Assembly (NCBI RefSeq): GCF_031177825.1
Contig: NZ_JAPSKE010000006.1
Coordinates: 248,001 to 312,000, forward strand
Direction: 5' to 3'
DNA length: 64,000 nucleotides
Origin: Paenibacillus sp.
Lineage (GTDB): Bacteria; Bacillota; Bacilli; Paenibacillales; YIM-B00363
A model generated the notes under the pieces. The model was not told where the DNA came from and did not search any database. It was given only the letters and a program-made list of their open reading frames with translations. Below, in pieces: positions 26,148 to 34,451 of this stretch. Each line of letters begins with the position of its first letter. Positions within the stretch are counted from its first letter, which is position 1. Made by a program: the position numbers and the translations under genes.

Positions 26148-27344
26148 ATGGCGGGAACGCGAGGAAGAGGGCCGACGCTCTCGAAGGATATCAACCGCAA
26201 GCTGATCTACGAGGCGCTCAAGCGGCGAGGGACGACGACGCGGACGGAGCTTTCGGCGGCGCTCGGTCTTACGAAAAATACGGTGAACGCGATCGTGGAG
26301 GAGCTGGCGTCGGCGGGCTACGTCCGCATGACGGGGCTTACGGAGAGCGGCGGCGCCGGGCGGAAGGCGCTCGGCGTCGCGTTCGAGCCGGCGAACCGGA
26401 AGGCGCTCGGCTTCCAGCTGCTGTCCCGCTCGATTGTCGCCGTGACGACGGACCTGTACGGGACGCCGCTCGAGCGGAAGGAGCTCCCGCTGGCCGAGAC
26501 GACGCCGGAAGCGGCGGTCGCGGCGGTCGCGGCGCATGCCGCGGCGGCGCAAGCGGCCGAGCCGAACCGCCCGCTCGTCGGCGTCGGGCTCGGCGTGCCC
26601 GCGCTGGTGGATCCGGCGTCCGGCCGCGTCGCGCAGTCGACGCATCTCGGCTGGCGCGACGTGCCGCTTGGGGCGATGCTCGCGGACGCGCTGCCGCTCG
26701 GTCGCATCCTGGTCGATAACAGCGTCAAGCTGGCGGCGCAGGGCGAGCTGTGGTTCGGGGCGGGGCGAGGGGCGAATCACTTCGCGTACTGCTCGTTCGG
26801 CGCCGGCATCGGCTGCGGCATCGCGATCGGAGGCGACATCGTACGGGGCGAAGGGGGACTCGCGGGGGAGCTGGGGCATACGGTCGTGGAGCCGGACGGC
26901 CCCCGCTGCGCTTGCGGCAACGCGGGCTGCCTTGAAGCGGTGGCGGGGCTGCCGGCGATCTTCGCTCGGGTGGCGGCGGCGACGGGAGAGCCGCCCGAAC
27001 GCCTCGACGCGGCGGCGCTCGCGGAACGGGCCCGGCAAGGCGACGAGGTCGTCTTTAGAGAGCTGACGCGCGTCGGCCGCGCGATCGGCGCCGCGCTGGC
27101 GGCGCTCGTCAACTTGCTCAACCCGCGGTACGTCGTGTGCGACGGACCGCTCATGCTCGCCTCGGATACGCTGTTCCCGATCATCCGACAAGAAATGCGG
27201 GGGAGATCGCTCTCCCCCGCATCCGCGCAAGCGGAGCTCGTCCGCTCCTCGCTCCACCCGCTCGCGACGGCCGTCGGAGCCGCCGCGGGCGTCGTGCGAG
27301 CCTGGGAGCATCAGGCCGATCCGCTCGAGCCGATTCCGTTCTGA
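26148..27344 (+). CDS. ROK-family transcriptional regulator (NagC/XylR type)
   Basis: A 398-residue protein: an N-terminal winged helix (INRKLIYEALKRRG... LTKNTVNAIVEEL, about 12-60), then a ROK sugar-kinase-like domain with an ATP-loop-type GVGLGVPALVD segment and the ROK zinc motif CACGNAGC. The HTH marks it as a regulator rather than a kinase. ATG 26148 follows GGGAAGGGAGAG; further-upstream starts lack ribosome sites. It is convergent with nagA-nagB and overlaps nagA by 34 bases, so it is a likely regulator of GlcNAc use, possibly acting at the palindrome upstream of nagB (inference). Confidence 0.88.
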   Translation: MAGTRGRGPTLSKDINRKLIYEALKRRGTTTRTELSAALGLTKNTVNAIVEELASAGYVRMTGLTESGGAGRKALGVAFEPANRKALGFQLLSRSIVAVTTDLYGTPLERKELPLAETTPEAAVAAVAAHAAAAQAAEPNRPLVGVGLGVPALVDPASGRVAQSTHLGWRDVPLGAMLADALPLGRILVDNSVKLAAQGELWFGAGRGANHFAYCSFGAGIGCGIAIGGDIVRGEGGLAGELGHTVVEPDGPRCACGNAGCLEAVAGLPAIFARVAAATGEPPERLDAAALAERARQGDEVVFRELTRVGRAIGAALAALVNLLNPRYVVCDGPLMLASDTLFPIIRQEMRGRSLSPASAQAELVRSSLHPLATAVGAAAGVVRAWEHQADPLEPIPF

Positions 27345-28495
27345 CGGAATCGGCTCGTTCCGTTCTTATACACTTCTTCGATTCGCACTCGCGCGTCGTC
27401 GAGGCGGAACAAGACGAGATCGGCCGGGCTTCCGGCCGCGAGCGTCCCGACGCCGCCTTCGAGGCCGCTAGCTGCGGCCGGCGCGGCGGACGCCAGCGCC
27501 CAAGCCTCGTCCAGCGAGCACAAGCCTCGCTCCGCGAGCCGGCCGATGCCCTCGACGAGCATCTGCGCCGAGCCGGCAAGCAGCTTCGGGTTCGAAGCCA
27601 GATGGAGCCGCCCTTCCGGCGTCAGCACGACGTCGCCCCCGATGTGGGTTCGATACGCGCCCGGCGCGAGGCCGCTCAGATATACCGCGTCGCTGACGAG
27701 CGCGATGCGGCCCGCCTTCGCGCGGAGGAACACCTTAAGCACCGAATCCGGCAGGTGGAAGCCGTCGGGAATGACGCAAGCGGTCAGTTCGTCGGCGGCG
27801 AGCTGCTCCCAAATATAGTTCGGGTGCCGGGGCAGCAGGAGCTGCGCGGCGTTGCCGAGATGCGTGCTCATCCGCGCGCCGGCTTGGACCGCCTCGCGAA
27901 TTTGCTCCGGCGTCGCCGCCGTATGGCCGATCGACACGATCGTCCCCGTCGCGGCCGCGCGCGAGATGAATGCGGCCGCGCCGTCCCACTCCGGCGACAT
28001 CGTCACGATGCGGATGCGCCCCTCGGCCGCTTCCTGCCACCGAAGGAACGCGTCCCAGTCGGGCGCGCGGACGTACGCCGCCTCATGCGCGCCGCGCGAG
28101 CCGTCGACCGGCGAGAGGAACGGACCTTCGAGGTGGATTCCGCCGACGCACGAGCCGGTCAGGGCATCCTCCCGGCACGCCGCGGCGATCGAGCGCATCG
28201 AAGCCTCGATCGCTTCGTCGCTGTTCGTAATGACGGTCGGGAACACCGTCGTGACGGCTTGCGACAACAGAAGCCGCACGGCCTTCTTCACGTCGTCCGC
28301 CGCAAGCGGCGTCGTGTTGAAGTCGATGCCGGCGTAGCCGTTCACCTGCAGATCGACGAGCCCGGGCGCGATCCAAGGCAGCGCCTCGGCGGCGTCGCCG
28401 ATCGATTCGATCGACGCGATGCGGCCGTCGGCGACGACGACGCGGACCGCCGCGCCGCTCCCGAGCAGACGGCCTTCGACGACGGCGCGGCTCAC
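27311..28495 (-). CDS. nagA: N-acetylglucosamine-6-phosphate deacetylase
   Basis: A 394-residue cytosolic amidohydrolase-superfamily enzyme releasing acetate from GlcNAc-6-P. Visible signatures: PGLVDLQVNGYAGIDFN near the N-terminus, GGIHLEGPFLS with the metal-ligand Glu, SIGHTAATPEQI with a metal His, HLGNAAQL and LVSDAVYLSG with the catalytic Asp. The start is GTG 28495, overlapping the nagB stop (GTGA). The last 34 bases overlap the convergent ROK gene. Confidence 0.92.
   Translation of the reverse strand: MSRAVVEGRLLGSGAAVRVVVADGRIASIESIGDAAEALPWIAPGLVDLQVNGYAGIDFNTTPLAADDVKKAVRLLLSQAVTTVFPTVITNSDEAIEASMRSIAAACREDALTGSCVGGIHLEGPFLSPVDGSRGAHEAAYVRAPDWDAFLRWQEAAEGRIRIVTMSPEWDGAAAFISRAAATGTIVSIGHTAATPEQIREAVQAGARMSTHLGNAAQLLLPRHPNYIWEQLAADELTACVIPDGFHLPDSVLKVFLRAKAGRIALVSDAVYLSGLAPGAYRTHIGGDVVLTPEGRLHLASNPKLLAGSAQMLVEGIGRLAERGLCSLDEAWALASAAPAAASGLEGGVGTLAAGSPADLVLFRLDDARVRIEEVYKNGTSRFRQNGIGSSGSA
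27326..27357. terminator. Terminator hairpin overlapping the ROK stop codon
   Basis: Perfect 13-base stem CGAGCCGATTCCG / CGGAATCGGCTCG with the loop TTCTGA containing the ROK stop. It also lies inside the 3' end of nagA on the other strand. Confidence 0.7.
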
Positions 28496-29256
28496 GCTTC
28501 CGCTCCCGCGTACGCTTCCGCGTCGACGAACAGCGTGCAATCGGGGTGGCGGCGAAGCACGGTGGCCGGGCAGGCGGCGGAGATCGGCCCGTTCAACGTC
28601 TCGGTCACGGCGTTCCGCTTCGTCGGACCGGGCACCATGCAGAACAGATGGGCGCCGGACATCATGAGCGGAATCGTGAGCGTCAGCGCGTGCGTCGGCA
28701 CCGCGTCGAACGTCTCGAAGCAGCCGTCGTTCACTTGCTGCGTCCGGCACGCGTCGTCGAGCTCGACGGGCTTAATCAGGAGCGGATCGTCGAAGTCCGC
28801 GACCGGCGGATCGTTGAAAGCGATATGGCCGTTCTCGCCGATGCCGAGGCAGACGATGTCGATCGGCGCCTCCGACAGCAGCCGGCCGTATCGTTCGCAT
28901 TCGGCGTCGATCTCGGAGGAGACGTCGATCAGATGGACGACGCCCGGGCGGACGAGATCGAACAGCCGATCCTGCAAGAAGCGGCTGAAGCGCTGCGGCG
29001 CGTCCGGGGCGAGGCCGATGTAGTCGTCCATATGGAACGCGGTGACGCGGGACCAATCGATGCCGTCCTGCGCGACGAGCGTCTCGAGGAATTCGTTCTG
29101 AGACGGCGCCGCGGCGAAAATCATGCGGACGCCGGGCTGCTTGGCGAGCAAGTCCCGCATCCGTTCCGCGACGGCGAGGCCGGCGGCCGTTCCGAGCTCC
29201 TTGCGGTTCGCATAGACGCGGACCTTGAGACGATCGACGAGACGTTGTTTCAACAT
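28492..29256 (-). CDS. nagB: Glucosamine-6-phosphate deaminase
   Basis: A 254-residue cytosolic enzyme turning GlcN-6-P into fructose-6-P and ammonia. FHMDDYIGL holds the catalytic Asp pair, GIGENGHIAFNDPP the sugar-phosphate loop with the active-site His, and the C-terminal region has the expected LTIPLMMSGAHLFCMVPG. GGAAAGGGCG lies about eleven bases before the ATG. First gene of the nagB-nagA operon, with a palindrome over its promoter. Confidence 0.92.
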   Translation of the reverse strand: MLKQRLVDRLKVRVYANRKELGTAAGLAVAERMRDLLAKQPGVRMIFAAAPSQNEFLETLVAQDGIDWSRVTAFHMDDYIGLAPDAPQRFSRFLQDRLFDLVRPGVVHLIDVSSEIDAECERYGRLLSEAPIDIVCLGIGENGHIAFNDPPVADFDDPLLIKPVELDDACRTQQVNDGCFETFDAVPTHALTLTIPLMMSGAHLFCMVPGPTKRNAVTETLNGPISAACPATVLRRHPDCTLFVDAEAYAGAEA

Positions 29257-29274
29257 GGAAAATCGCCCTTTCCG

Positions 29275-29301
29275 TAATTAGTGTAAATATTATACGAATT
29301 A
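29275..29301 (-). promoter_or_regulatory. Candidate operator over the nagB promoter
   Basis: A 27-base imperfect palindrome with TAATT/AATTA ends; ten of thirteen base pairs match between the arms. On the minus strand it encloses a consensus TATAAT -10, so bound protein would block transcription. The convergent ROK regulator is the obvious candidate (inference). Confidence 0.5.
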
Positions 29302-29344
29302 GCTACAGTATGACGGAGGCGGCCCGGTTTGACAAGGGAAATCG

Positions 29345-29746
29345 TCAGCCGCCCGTCCCTCGCCGCAGCGCTTCCACCGTCGGCACGTCCGCCGGCGCCC
29401 AGGTAAGCGAGGATAGCTCCTCGACGCTGCGCCACTCGAGCCGTTCGTGTTCCTTCGCAACCAGAACGTCGCCCCGCGCGATCGCGGCGAAGTACGTGAT
29501 CAGCCGCACGACGACCGTCTCGTATTGATGCGTATGGTCGGCAATGAGCGCGCCGACCTCGACCTCGACGCCGAGCTCCTCCCGAATTTCCCGGATCAAC
29601 GCGTCTTCGGGCGCTTCGCCCGGTTCGATCTTGCCGCCGGGAAATTCCCACAGCCCCGACATCGACATGCGGTCGGAGCGGAGCGCGCACAAGACGTCGC
29701 CCCGCGCGTCGCGAATGACCGCTCCTACGACTTCAACGGATTTCAT
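29345..29746 (-). CDS. Nudix hydrolase, MutT-like (8-oxo-dGTP diphosphatase type)
   Basis: A 133-residue cytosolic enzyme. The Nudix box is complete: GKIEPGE, seven residues, then REIREELGV. The N-terminal VVGAVIRDARGDVLCALRS and LWEFPGGK match MutT-type nucleotide-pool sanitisers. I choose ATG 29746 because the GGGGG ribosome site is nine bases upstream; an ATG at 29755 is directly adjacent to it. Single gene. Confidence 0.85.
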   Translation of the reverse strand: MKSVEVVGAVIRDARGDVLCALRSDRMSMSGLWEFPGGKIEPGEAPEDALIREIREELGVEVEVGALIADHTHQYETVVVRLITYFAAIARGDVLVAKEHERLEWRSVEELSSLTWAPADVPTVEALRRGTGG

Positions 29747-29879
29747 CGAATCCATCCCCCTTACTCGACTTATTGTACCATGTCCCGCGCCGATCTCCCG
29801 AAATTCGGGCATTACCGCGCTCGAGGCGCCATACATTGTATCGATAGCCGATCGAAAACGAATCTCGGGAGGTGGCCCC

Positions 29880-30206
29880 ATGCAAGGTCGCATCGCGATC
29901 TGGCCCGCGCTTCTGTCCGCCGCCGCGTCGGTCTTGTTCCACGCGGCGCACGCGGCCGCGATGATCGTCGCCGCCGGCGCGACCGGCCTGCACGCGCACG
30001 CCCACCACGCGCAAGGCGGGGCGTTCGGGTGGACGGCTTGGCTCGGATGGGGCGCCAACGCCGTCACGCTGGCGTTGTGCGTCTTCCTGTTCGCGTCGTA
30101 CGTACGCCATCGGCGGGACGACCGCCGCAAGGCCGCGTCGCATCTGGCCGTCTGCCTGACGTCCTTCGCCGTCGTCGCGGCGACGACCGCTTGGTCCGTC
30201 CTCTAG
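29880..30206 (+). CDS. Small His-rich membrane protein
   Basis: A 108-residue protein with about three hydrophobic segments and a His-rich loop (LHAHAHHAQGG) after the first. ATG 29880 follows GGGAGGTGG. The charged VRHRRDDRRK loop is probably cytoplasmic. I do not recognise the family; metal binding by the His cluster is possible but untested. Followed by a terminator-like hairpin. Confidence 0.6.
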   Translation: MQGRIAIWPALLSAAASVLFHAAHAAAMIVAAGATGLHAHAHHAQGGAFGWTAWLGWGANAVTLALCVFLFASYVRHRRDDRRKAASHLAVCLTSFAVVAATTAWSVL

Positions 30207-30622
30207 CGGCGTCGAATCGGTATGATTTTTTTCCGGCGGAGGGCGCAAACATGATCGACAGGAACGGATCGCATTCCCGTTCGGTTTTTTTATCAGTCGT
30301 TCCTGAAGCCGACGGAGTCGGCCGTCCGCCGCGGGACGAACGACGCATGGCGATGGACGGAGGAGAGCCGGTCGTTTCATTTTCTAAACGAAAGAGACGT
30401 TCGACGCGGAACGACCCGCGGATTGTACGCCAAATGAGACGAGCCGCTTCGGCGCTTGCGGAACTGCTTCTTTCGGCCGAGCGAGCGCGTCCGTTCGACA
30501 CCGTTAGACGAAAAGTTGCTCTCCGGGCAGGACTTCCCGCACCTGGCGAAGAATACACTCTACTTAGGTTCTTTCGAAAAGCGCGATAGCCATTTACGAC
30601 TAGGACAAGGTGGAGCTTACCA
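30207..30622 (+). other. Intergenic stretch, no confident gene
   Basis: This region holds a terminator-like hairpin and one 112-codon frame (30251-30589) behind a GGAGGG. The frame reads through the hairpin and its T-run, has no recognisable domain and an Arg-rich, random-looking composition, so I do not call it. Confidence 0.4.
30262..30291 (+). terminator. Terminator of the small membrane-protein gene
   Basis: GAACGG / CCGTTC stem with a nine-base loop, then GG and seven T. Confidence 0.6.
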
Positions 30623-33600
30623 TTGGAAGTTCTCGATAAGATGCTTGGTCTTCGCCCGGAGGATCGGCGCAAGGTGTGGCTGATGGGGAGCGTGTTTTTC
30701 CTCGCCGGCGTCGCCGAGCTGTTAAATTATACGTCGTTCATGGCTTTGTTCAACGGCCGGTTCGGCACGCAATATCTTCCTGTCATGTATATCGTCGAAG
30801 CGTTCCTGCTCCCGCTGGAAGGCTGGGCGCTCGCCTGGGTGTCCCAGCGCATGTCCAAGCCGCGCTTCATGACGTTGATGTACGCGTCCTTCATCGCGCT
30901 GTGCTTCGCGAACGGCGCCTTGCTGATCGGCATGCGCGCGACCGGCGCGGAATGGCTCGCGTTCTACCCGTTCCTGTTCATCACCTCCAACTTCGTCGTG
31001 CGTCAGCAGACGCTCCTCATGTGGAGTACCGCGTTCGACCTATGCCCGACGCAGCAAGCGAAGCGGGTCATGCCCGTCTTCGTCTCCATGGCCATCCTCG
31101 GCGGCGTCGCCGCGGGCGTGCTGTCTCGCGTCCTCGCGCCGTCGCTCGGCGCCGAGGCGGTTTACTTCCTCGGTCCGGTCGTGCTCGCGCTCGGCTTCGT
31201 CAACTTTCGCAAGTCGCTGAAGCGGTACTTGGTGCCGCTCACGATCAAGGAGGCTGCCGCGGACGAGTCGAACGAGGCGGCGCCCTCCGCCTTCTCTTAC
31301 GTCCGGGACACGCTGCGTTCCCCGTTCCTGCTGACCGCCATCGGCATTATGACGTTGATGCCCGCCCTCTATTTCCTTATGGAGTACCAATACTTTACGT
31401 CCGCGCAAGCGGTGTTCGCCGACGAGCACGAGCTGACATCTTTCTACGGCTTAATGGTCATCCTTTTGTTCTGCGCGGCGTTCTTGCTCCAGCTCGTCTC
31501 CAGCAAGCTTATGGATAAGCTCGGCGCCAGCAATATGCTCATCGCCATCTCCGCGATCTTCCTGCTCGGCTTCGCGATCGTCGTCGCGTTCGTCGATTCG
31601 ACTCTCGCGCTCCCGGCGGTGTCGATCGGGTACAGCTTGACGTATCTTCTCCTTTATTATTTCGCGGAGCCGAGCCATCAGCTGTTCTTCAAGATGCTGC
31701 CGCTGCACAAGCGCGACGGCATCCGCTTCATGGCCCAGTCGATCGCGGCCTCCGCGGGCATCCTGATCGGTTCGGGCTTATCGATGCTCCATTCCGAGGG
31801 CGGCGTCGGCATGCTCGGCCAGGCGGCGCTCGGCGCGGGGCTGTCCGTCTTGCTGCTCGGCATGTCTTGGGCGGCGCGCGGCCTCTACGTGAAGGAGCTC
31901 GTCCGAAGTCTCGAGGTCGGCGTCGCGTTCGCGCGCGACGCGCTGACCGAGCTGCTCGGCTCGCTCAGCGCCGGCCGGCTCGCGAAGTCGCTTACCGACC
32001 ATCTGCATCACCCGAACGAAGCCGTGCGCGAGGTCGCCATCGAGCTGCTGCGGCACAACCCCGATCCCGCGCGTACGGAGGAACTGCTGCGGTGCGCCGA
32101 GACGTCTTCGCCGCGCGTTCGGGTCGCCGCCTTGAAGGCGGTCCACCCGAGCGGCTGGCTGTCGCTCTCGCCCGACCGGCGGCTGCAGTTTCTCCGCGAC
32201 TCGGACGCGGAGGTGCGCGCGGTTGCGTTCCGGACGCTGCTGACGACGAACGCGCCCGCCGGCGAGAAGCGCGATTGGGTGCGCATGGCGCGCGGCGACG
32301 CGAGCCCCGCGGTGCTCGCCGAGGCGCTGCTCGCGACGATCGAGGTCGGGGCGGCCGCCGAGACGGACGAGCGCGCAGCGGCCGACCTGCGGCGCATGCT
32401 GGACGAAGGCGGCGAATCGGCCGTATCCGCCATGAGCGTCATCGGCGAGCGCCGGCTGCGGGAATTTTTCTACGACGTCCTCATGCGTCTCGGCGATCCG
32501 CGCCCGTCGGTCAAGACGGCGGCGGTGCGGACGCTCGGCAAGCTCGGCGGGGAGGAGGCGGCCCGCGAGCTGATCGAGGCGATGATCGGCGCGGACACCG
32601 AGACGCGCGCCGCCGTCGCCGATGCGCTCGCGAACATCGGCGACGCGGCGGTGCCCGTCCTTGCCAAGGCGCTGCAGTCGCCGCACTGGAACGTGTGGCA
32701 GACGGCGGTGTCGGTGCTGAGCCTCGGCCGCGGCGACAAGGAGGTCCGGCACCTGCTGGTGCCGTCCTGCGTGGAGCGGCTCGCGGAGCTGCGCGAGGTG
32801 CGCCGGTACGGCGCCATGATCGCCGAGCTCGGCAGCGAGGAGTGGACGAGCCTCGCGGCGATGCGGACGGACGAAATCCGCAGCGTCGCGCTGGACGCGG
32901 TGTGGAGCGTGATGGTCCGCTTCGGCGACGAGCGAGCGGTGCCGCAAATCCGCAAGGCGATCGAGGATCCCGAGGAAGAGGTGCGGGACAACGGGATGGA
33001 GATTTTGTCCGAAGGCCTCGGCGACGCGCGCCTGTCGGCGGCGCTGCTGGCGTTCTACCGATACGACCAGACGATGCGGGTCGCCGCGGAGCCGGGAGAA
33101 TCGTCCGGCGCTCCGCCGGTCGTGACCGACGCTTGGCTGCAGGCGATCGCCGTGAAGGCGAAGGCGGAGGAAGGGGAGGCGGCGTTCATGAGCCGATGGG
33201 AGTATTTAAGCGCCCTCGATAAAATGGTGTTTCTGAAGCAAGTGCCGCTCTTCGAAAACATCTCGCTCGAAGAGCTCGGCCGCGTCGCCGGCATCGCGAA
33301 CGAGAAGACGTACGAGGACGGCGAGTTTCTGGTGAAGCAAGGGGAGCCGAGCGTCTCCTTGATCGTCATCGTCGAAGGGCACGTGGAGCTGAGCGGGCGC
33401 GACGCCGCGGGCAAGGAAGGCACGGTCGGCGTCTTCGGACCGAAGCAGTCGTTCGGCGAAGGGGCATTGTTCGACGACCGGCCGTCGCTCGTCTCCGCGC
33501 AAGCGTTGTTCGAGCCGGTGCGGGTGCTGGAGATCGAAGGCGGAGAGATGTCGAAGCTCGTCAGGCTGTACCCGGACATCGGCGTCGGCTTGCTGCGGGC

Positions 33601-33652
33601 GGCGGGCCATCGCATCCGCACGCTCGAGCAGCTCGTGTTGAAGCTCGGGTAA
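30623..33652 (+). CDS. MFS/Npt-like membrane protein fused to HEAT repeats and a cyclic-nucleotide-binding domain
   Basis: A 1009-residue three-part protein. Residues 1 to about 430 form roughly twelve membrane helices resembling MFS or ATP:ADP-antiporter-type (Npt/Tlc) transporters. Residues about 440-840 are alpha-helical HEAT/PBS-lyase-like repeats (EVAIELLRHN, RVAALKAVHP, KTAAVRTLGKLGG, ADALANIGDAAVPVLAKALQ). Residues about 867-1000 are a cNMP-binding beta-roll (VPLFENISLEEL, GEFLVKQGEPSVSLIVIVEG, FGEGALFDDRPS). TTG 30623 follows AAGGTGGAG. It precedes the partner-switching genes by 12 bases. It looks like a membrane sensor whose cytoplasmic arms bind a nucleotide; the canonical Arg of the cAMP phosphate-binding cassette is replaced, so the ligand is open. 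Confidence 0.8.
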   Translation: MEVLDKMLGLRPEDRRKVWLMGSVFFLAGVAELLNYTSFMALFNGRFGTQYLPVMYIVEAFLLPLEGWALAWVSQRMSKPRFMTLMYASFIALCFANGALLIGMRATGAEWLAFYPFLFITSNFVVRQQTLLMWSTAFDLCPTQQAKRVMPVFVSMAILGGVAAGVLSRVLAPSLGAEAVYFLGPVVLALGFVNFRKSLKRYLVPLTIKEAAADESNEAAPSAFSYVRDTLRSPFLLTAIGIMTLMPALYFLMEYQYFTSAQAVFADEHELTSFYGLMVILLFCAAFLLQLVSSKLMDKLGASNMLIAISAIFLLGFAIVVAFVDSTLALPAVSIGYSLTYLLLYYFAEPSHQLFFKMLPLHKRDGIRFMAQSIAASAGILIGSGLSMLHSEGGVGMLGQAALGAGLSVLLLGMSWAARGLYVKELVRSLEVGVAFARDALTELLGSLSAGRLAKSLTDHLHHPNEAVREVAIELLRHNPDPARTEELLRCAETSSPRVRVAALKAVHPSGWLSLSPDRRLQFLRDSDAEVRAVAFRTLLTTNAPAGEKRDWVRMARGDASPAVLAEALLATIEVGAAAETDERAAADLRRMLDEGGESAVSAMSVIGERRLREFFYDVLMRLGDPRPSVKTAAVRTLGKLGGEEAARELIEAMIGADTETRAAVADALANIGDAAVPVLAKALQSPHWNVWQTAVSVLSLGRGDKEVRHLLVPSCVERLAELREVRRYGAMIAELGSEEWTSLAAMRTDEIRSVALDAVWSVMVRFGDERAVPQIRKAIEDPEEEVRDNGMEILSEGLGDARLSAALLAFYRYDQTMRVAAEPGESSGAPPVVTDAWLQAIAVKAKAEEGEAAFMSRWEYLSALDKMVFLKQVPLFENISLEELGRVAGIANEKTYEDGEFLVKQGEPSVSLIVIVEGHVELSGRDAAGKEGTVGVFGPKQSFGEGALFDDRPSLVSAQALFEPVRVLEIEGGEMSKLVRLYPDIGVGLLRAAGHRIRTLEQLVLKLG

Positions 33653-33664
33653 GGAGGGTTGACG

Positions 33665-34126
33665 GTGGAGGATCGCCTGCATATGGAGTTGGCCGCCTCG
33701 CTTCAAGAGCTCGGTCGGATGGGCGAGGCCGTCGCCGCGTTCTGCGAACGAGGCGGGATTGACGAGAAACTGTCGTACGCGGTGCAGCTCGTCTGCGACG
33801 AGTGGGTGACGAACGTGATCGCGCACGGCTACGGCGGCGCGCCCCCCGACGCCGGGGAAGCGGCGATCGAGTTGACGATCGAGCGGACGGCGGATTCGCT
33901 GCGGCTCGCGTTCGTCGACCGAGCGCCGCCGTTCGATCCGCTGACGCACCCCGAGCCGGACGTGGACTTATCGGTGGACGAGCGGGAGGTCGGAGGTCTC
34001 GGCATTCATTTTATGAAGAAAATCATGGACGCTTGCGAGTACGAACGCATCGGCGGACGCAATCGGCTGGCGTTGACCAAGAAGCTCGGCACACGGAGGG
34101 AAGGCCAAGATGAACATCACGGTTGA
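33665..34126 (+). CDS. RsbW-like anti-sigma/serine kinase ATPase
   Basis: A 153-residue HATPase_c protein of the anti-sigma-factor kinase group. It has the N-box-like LVCDEWVTNVIAHGY, a FVDRAPPFDP segment (D-x-x-x-P-F-D-P) and GGLGIHFMKKIMD (G2-type loop). I choose GTG 33665, six bases after GGAGGG; TTG 33659 touches the ribosome site. It overlaps the STAS gene by 17 bases. In partner-switching systems such a kinase phosphorylates the STAS antagonist and binds a sigma factor or another target; no sigma gene is seen in the window. Confidence 0.85.
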   Translation: MEDRLHMELAASLQELGRMGEAVAAFCERGGIDEKLSYAVQLVCDEWVTNVIAHGYGGAPPDAGEAAIELTIERTADSLRLAFVDRAPPFDPLTHPEPDVDLSVDEREVGGLGIHFMKKIMDACEYERIGGRNRLALTKKLGTRREGQDEHHG

Positions 34127-34451
34127 AAAAGACGGCGAGGCGCTTTCGATCGCGCTCGCCGGACGGCTGGACGGCACGACGGTGCAAGCGGTGGAGGAGG
34201 CGTTCCTTGCGGAGCTCGCCGCCGGCGAAAGCCGCTTCGTCTTCGATCTGGAAGGACTCGATTACGTCAGCAGCGCGGGATTGCGCGTCATGCTGCTCGC
34301 GGCGAAGAAGACAAGGGGCGTCGGCGGCAAGCTCGCGCTGTTCGGCTTAAACGAGAACGTCAGAGAAGTCTTCGAGATTTCCGGCTTCCATAAAATCTTC
34401 GCGTTGTTCGCGACGCGGAGCGAAGCCGCGGCGTTCGTCTCTGCGCCGTGA
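34110..34451 (+). CDS. STAS-domain anti-anti-sigma-like protein (RsbV type)
   Basis: A 113-residue STAS domain protein. The phosphoacceptor region LDYVSSAGLRVM has the expected Ser (S55) before AGL. The RLDGTT start and the KLALFGLNENVREVFEISGF helix are standard for the family. It overlaps the kinase gene upstream and the phosphatase gene downstream (GTGA), so the three are translationally coupled: kinase phosphorylates, phosphatase dephosphorylates, and the dephosphorylated STAS protein captures the kinase. Confidence 0.88.
   Translation: MNITVEKDGEALSIALAGRLDGTTVQAVEEAFLAELAAGESRFVFDLEGLDYVSSAGLRVMLLAAKKTRGVGGKLALFGLNENVREVFEISGFHKIFALFATRSEAAAFVSAP

Noticed and set aside
30251..30589. 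112-codon frame behind a GGAGGG
   Set aside because: It reads through a terminator hairpin and T-run, lacks any domain and has random-looking Arg-rich composition.
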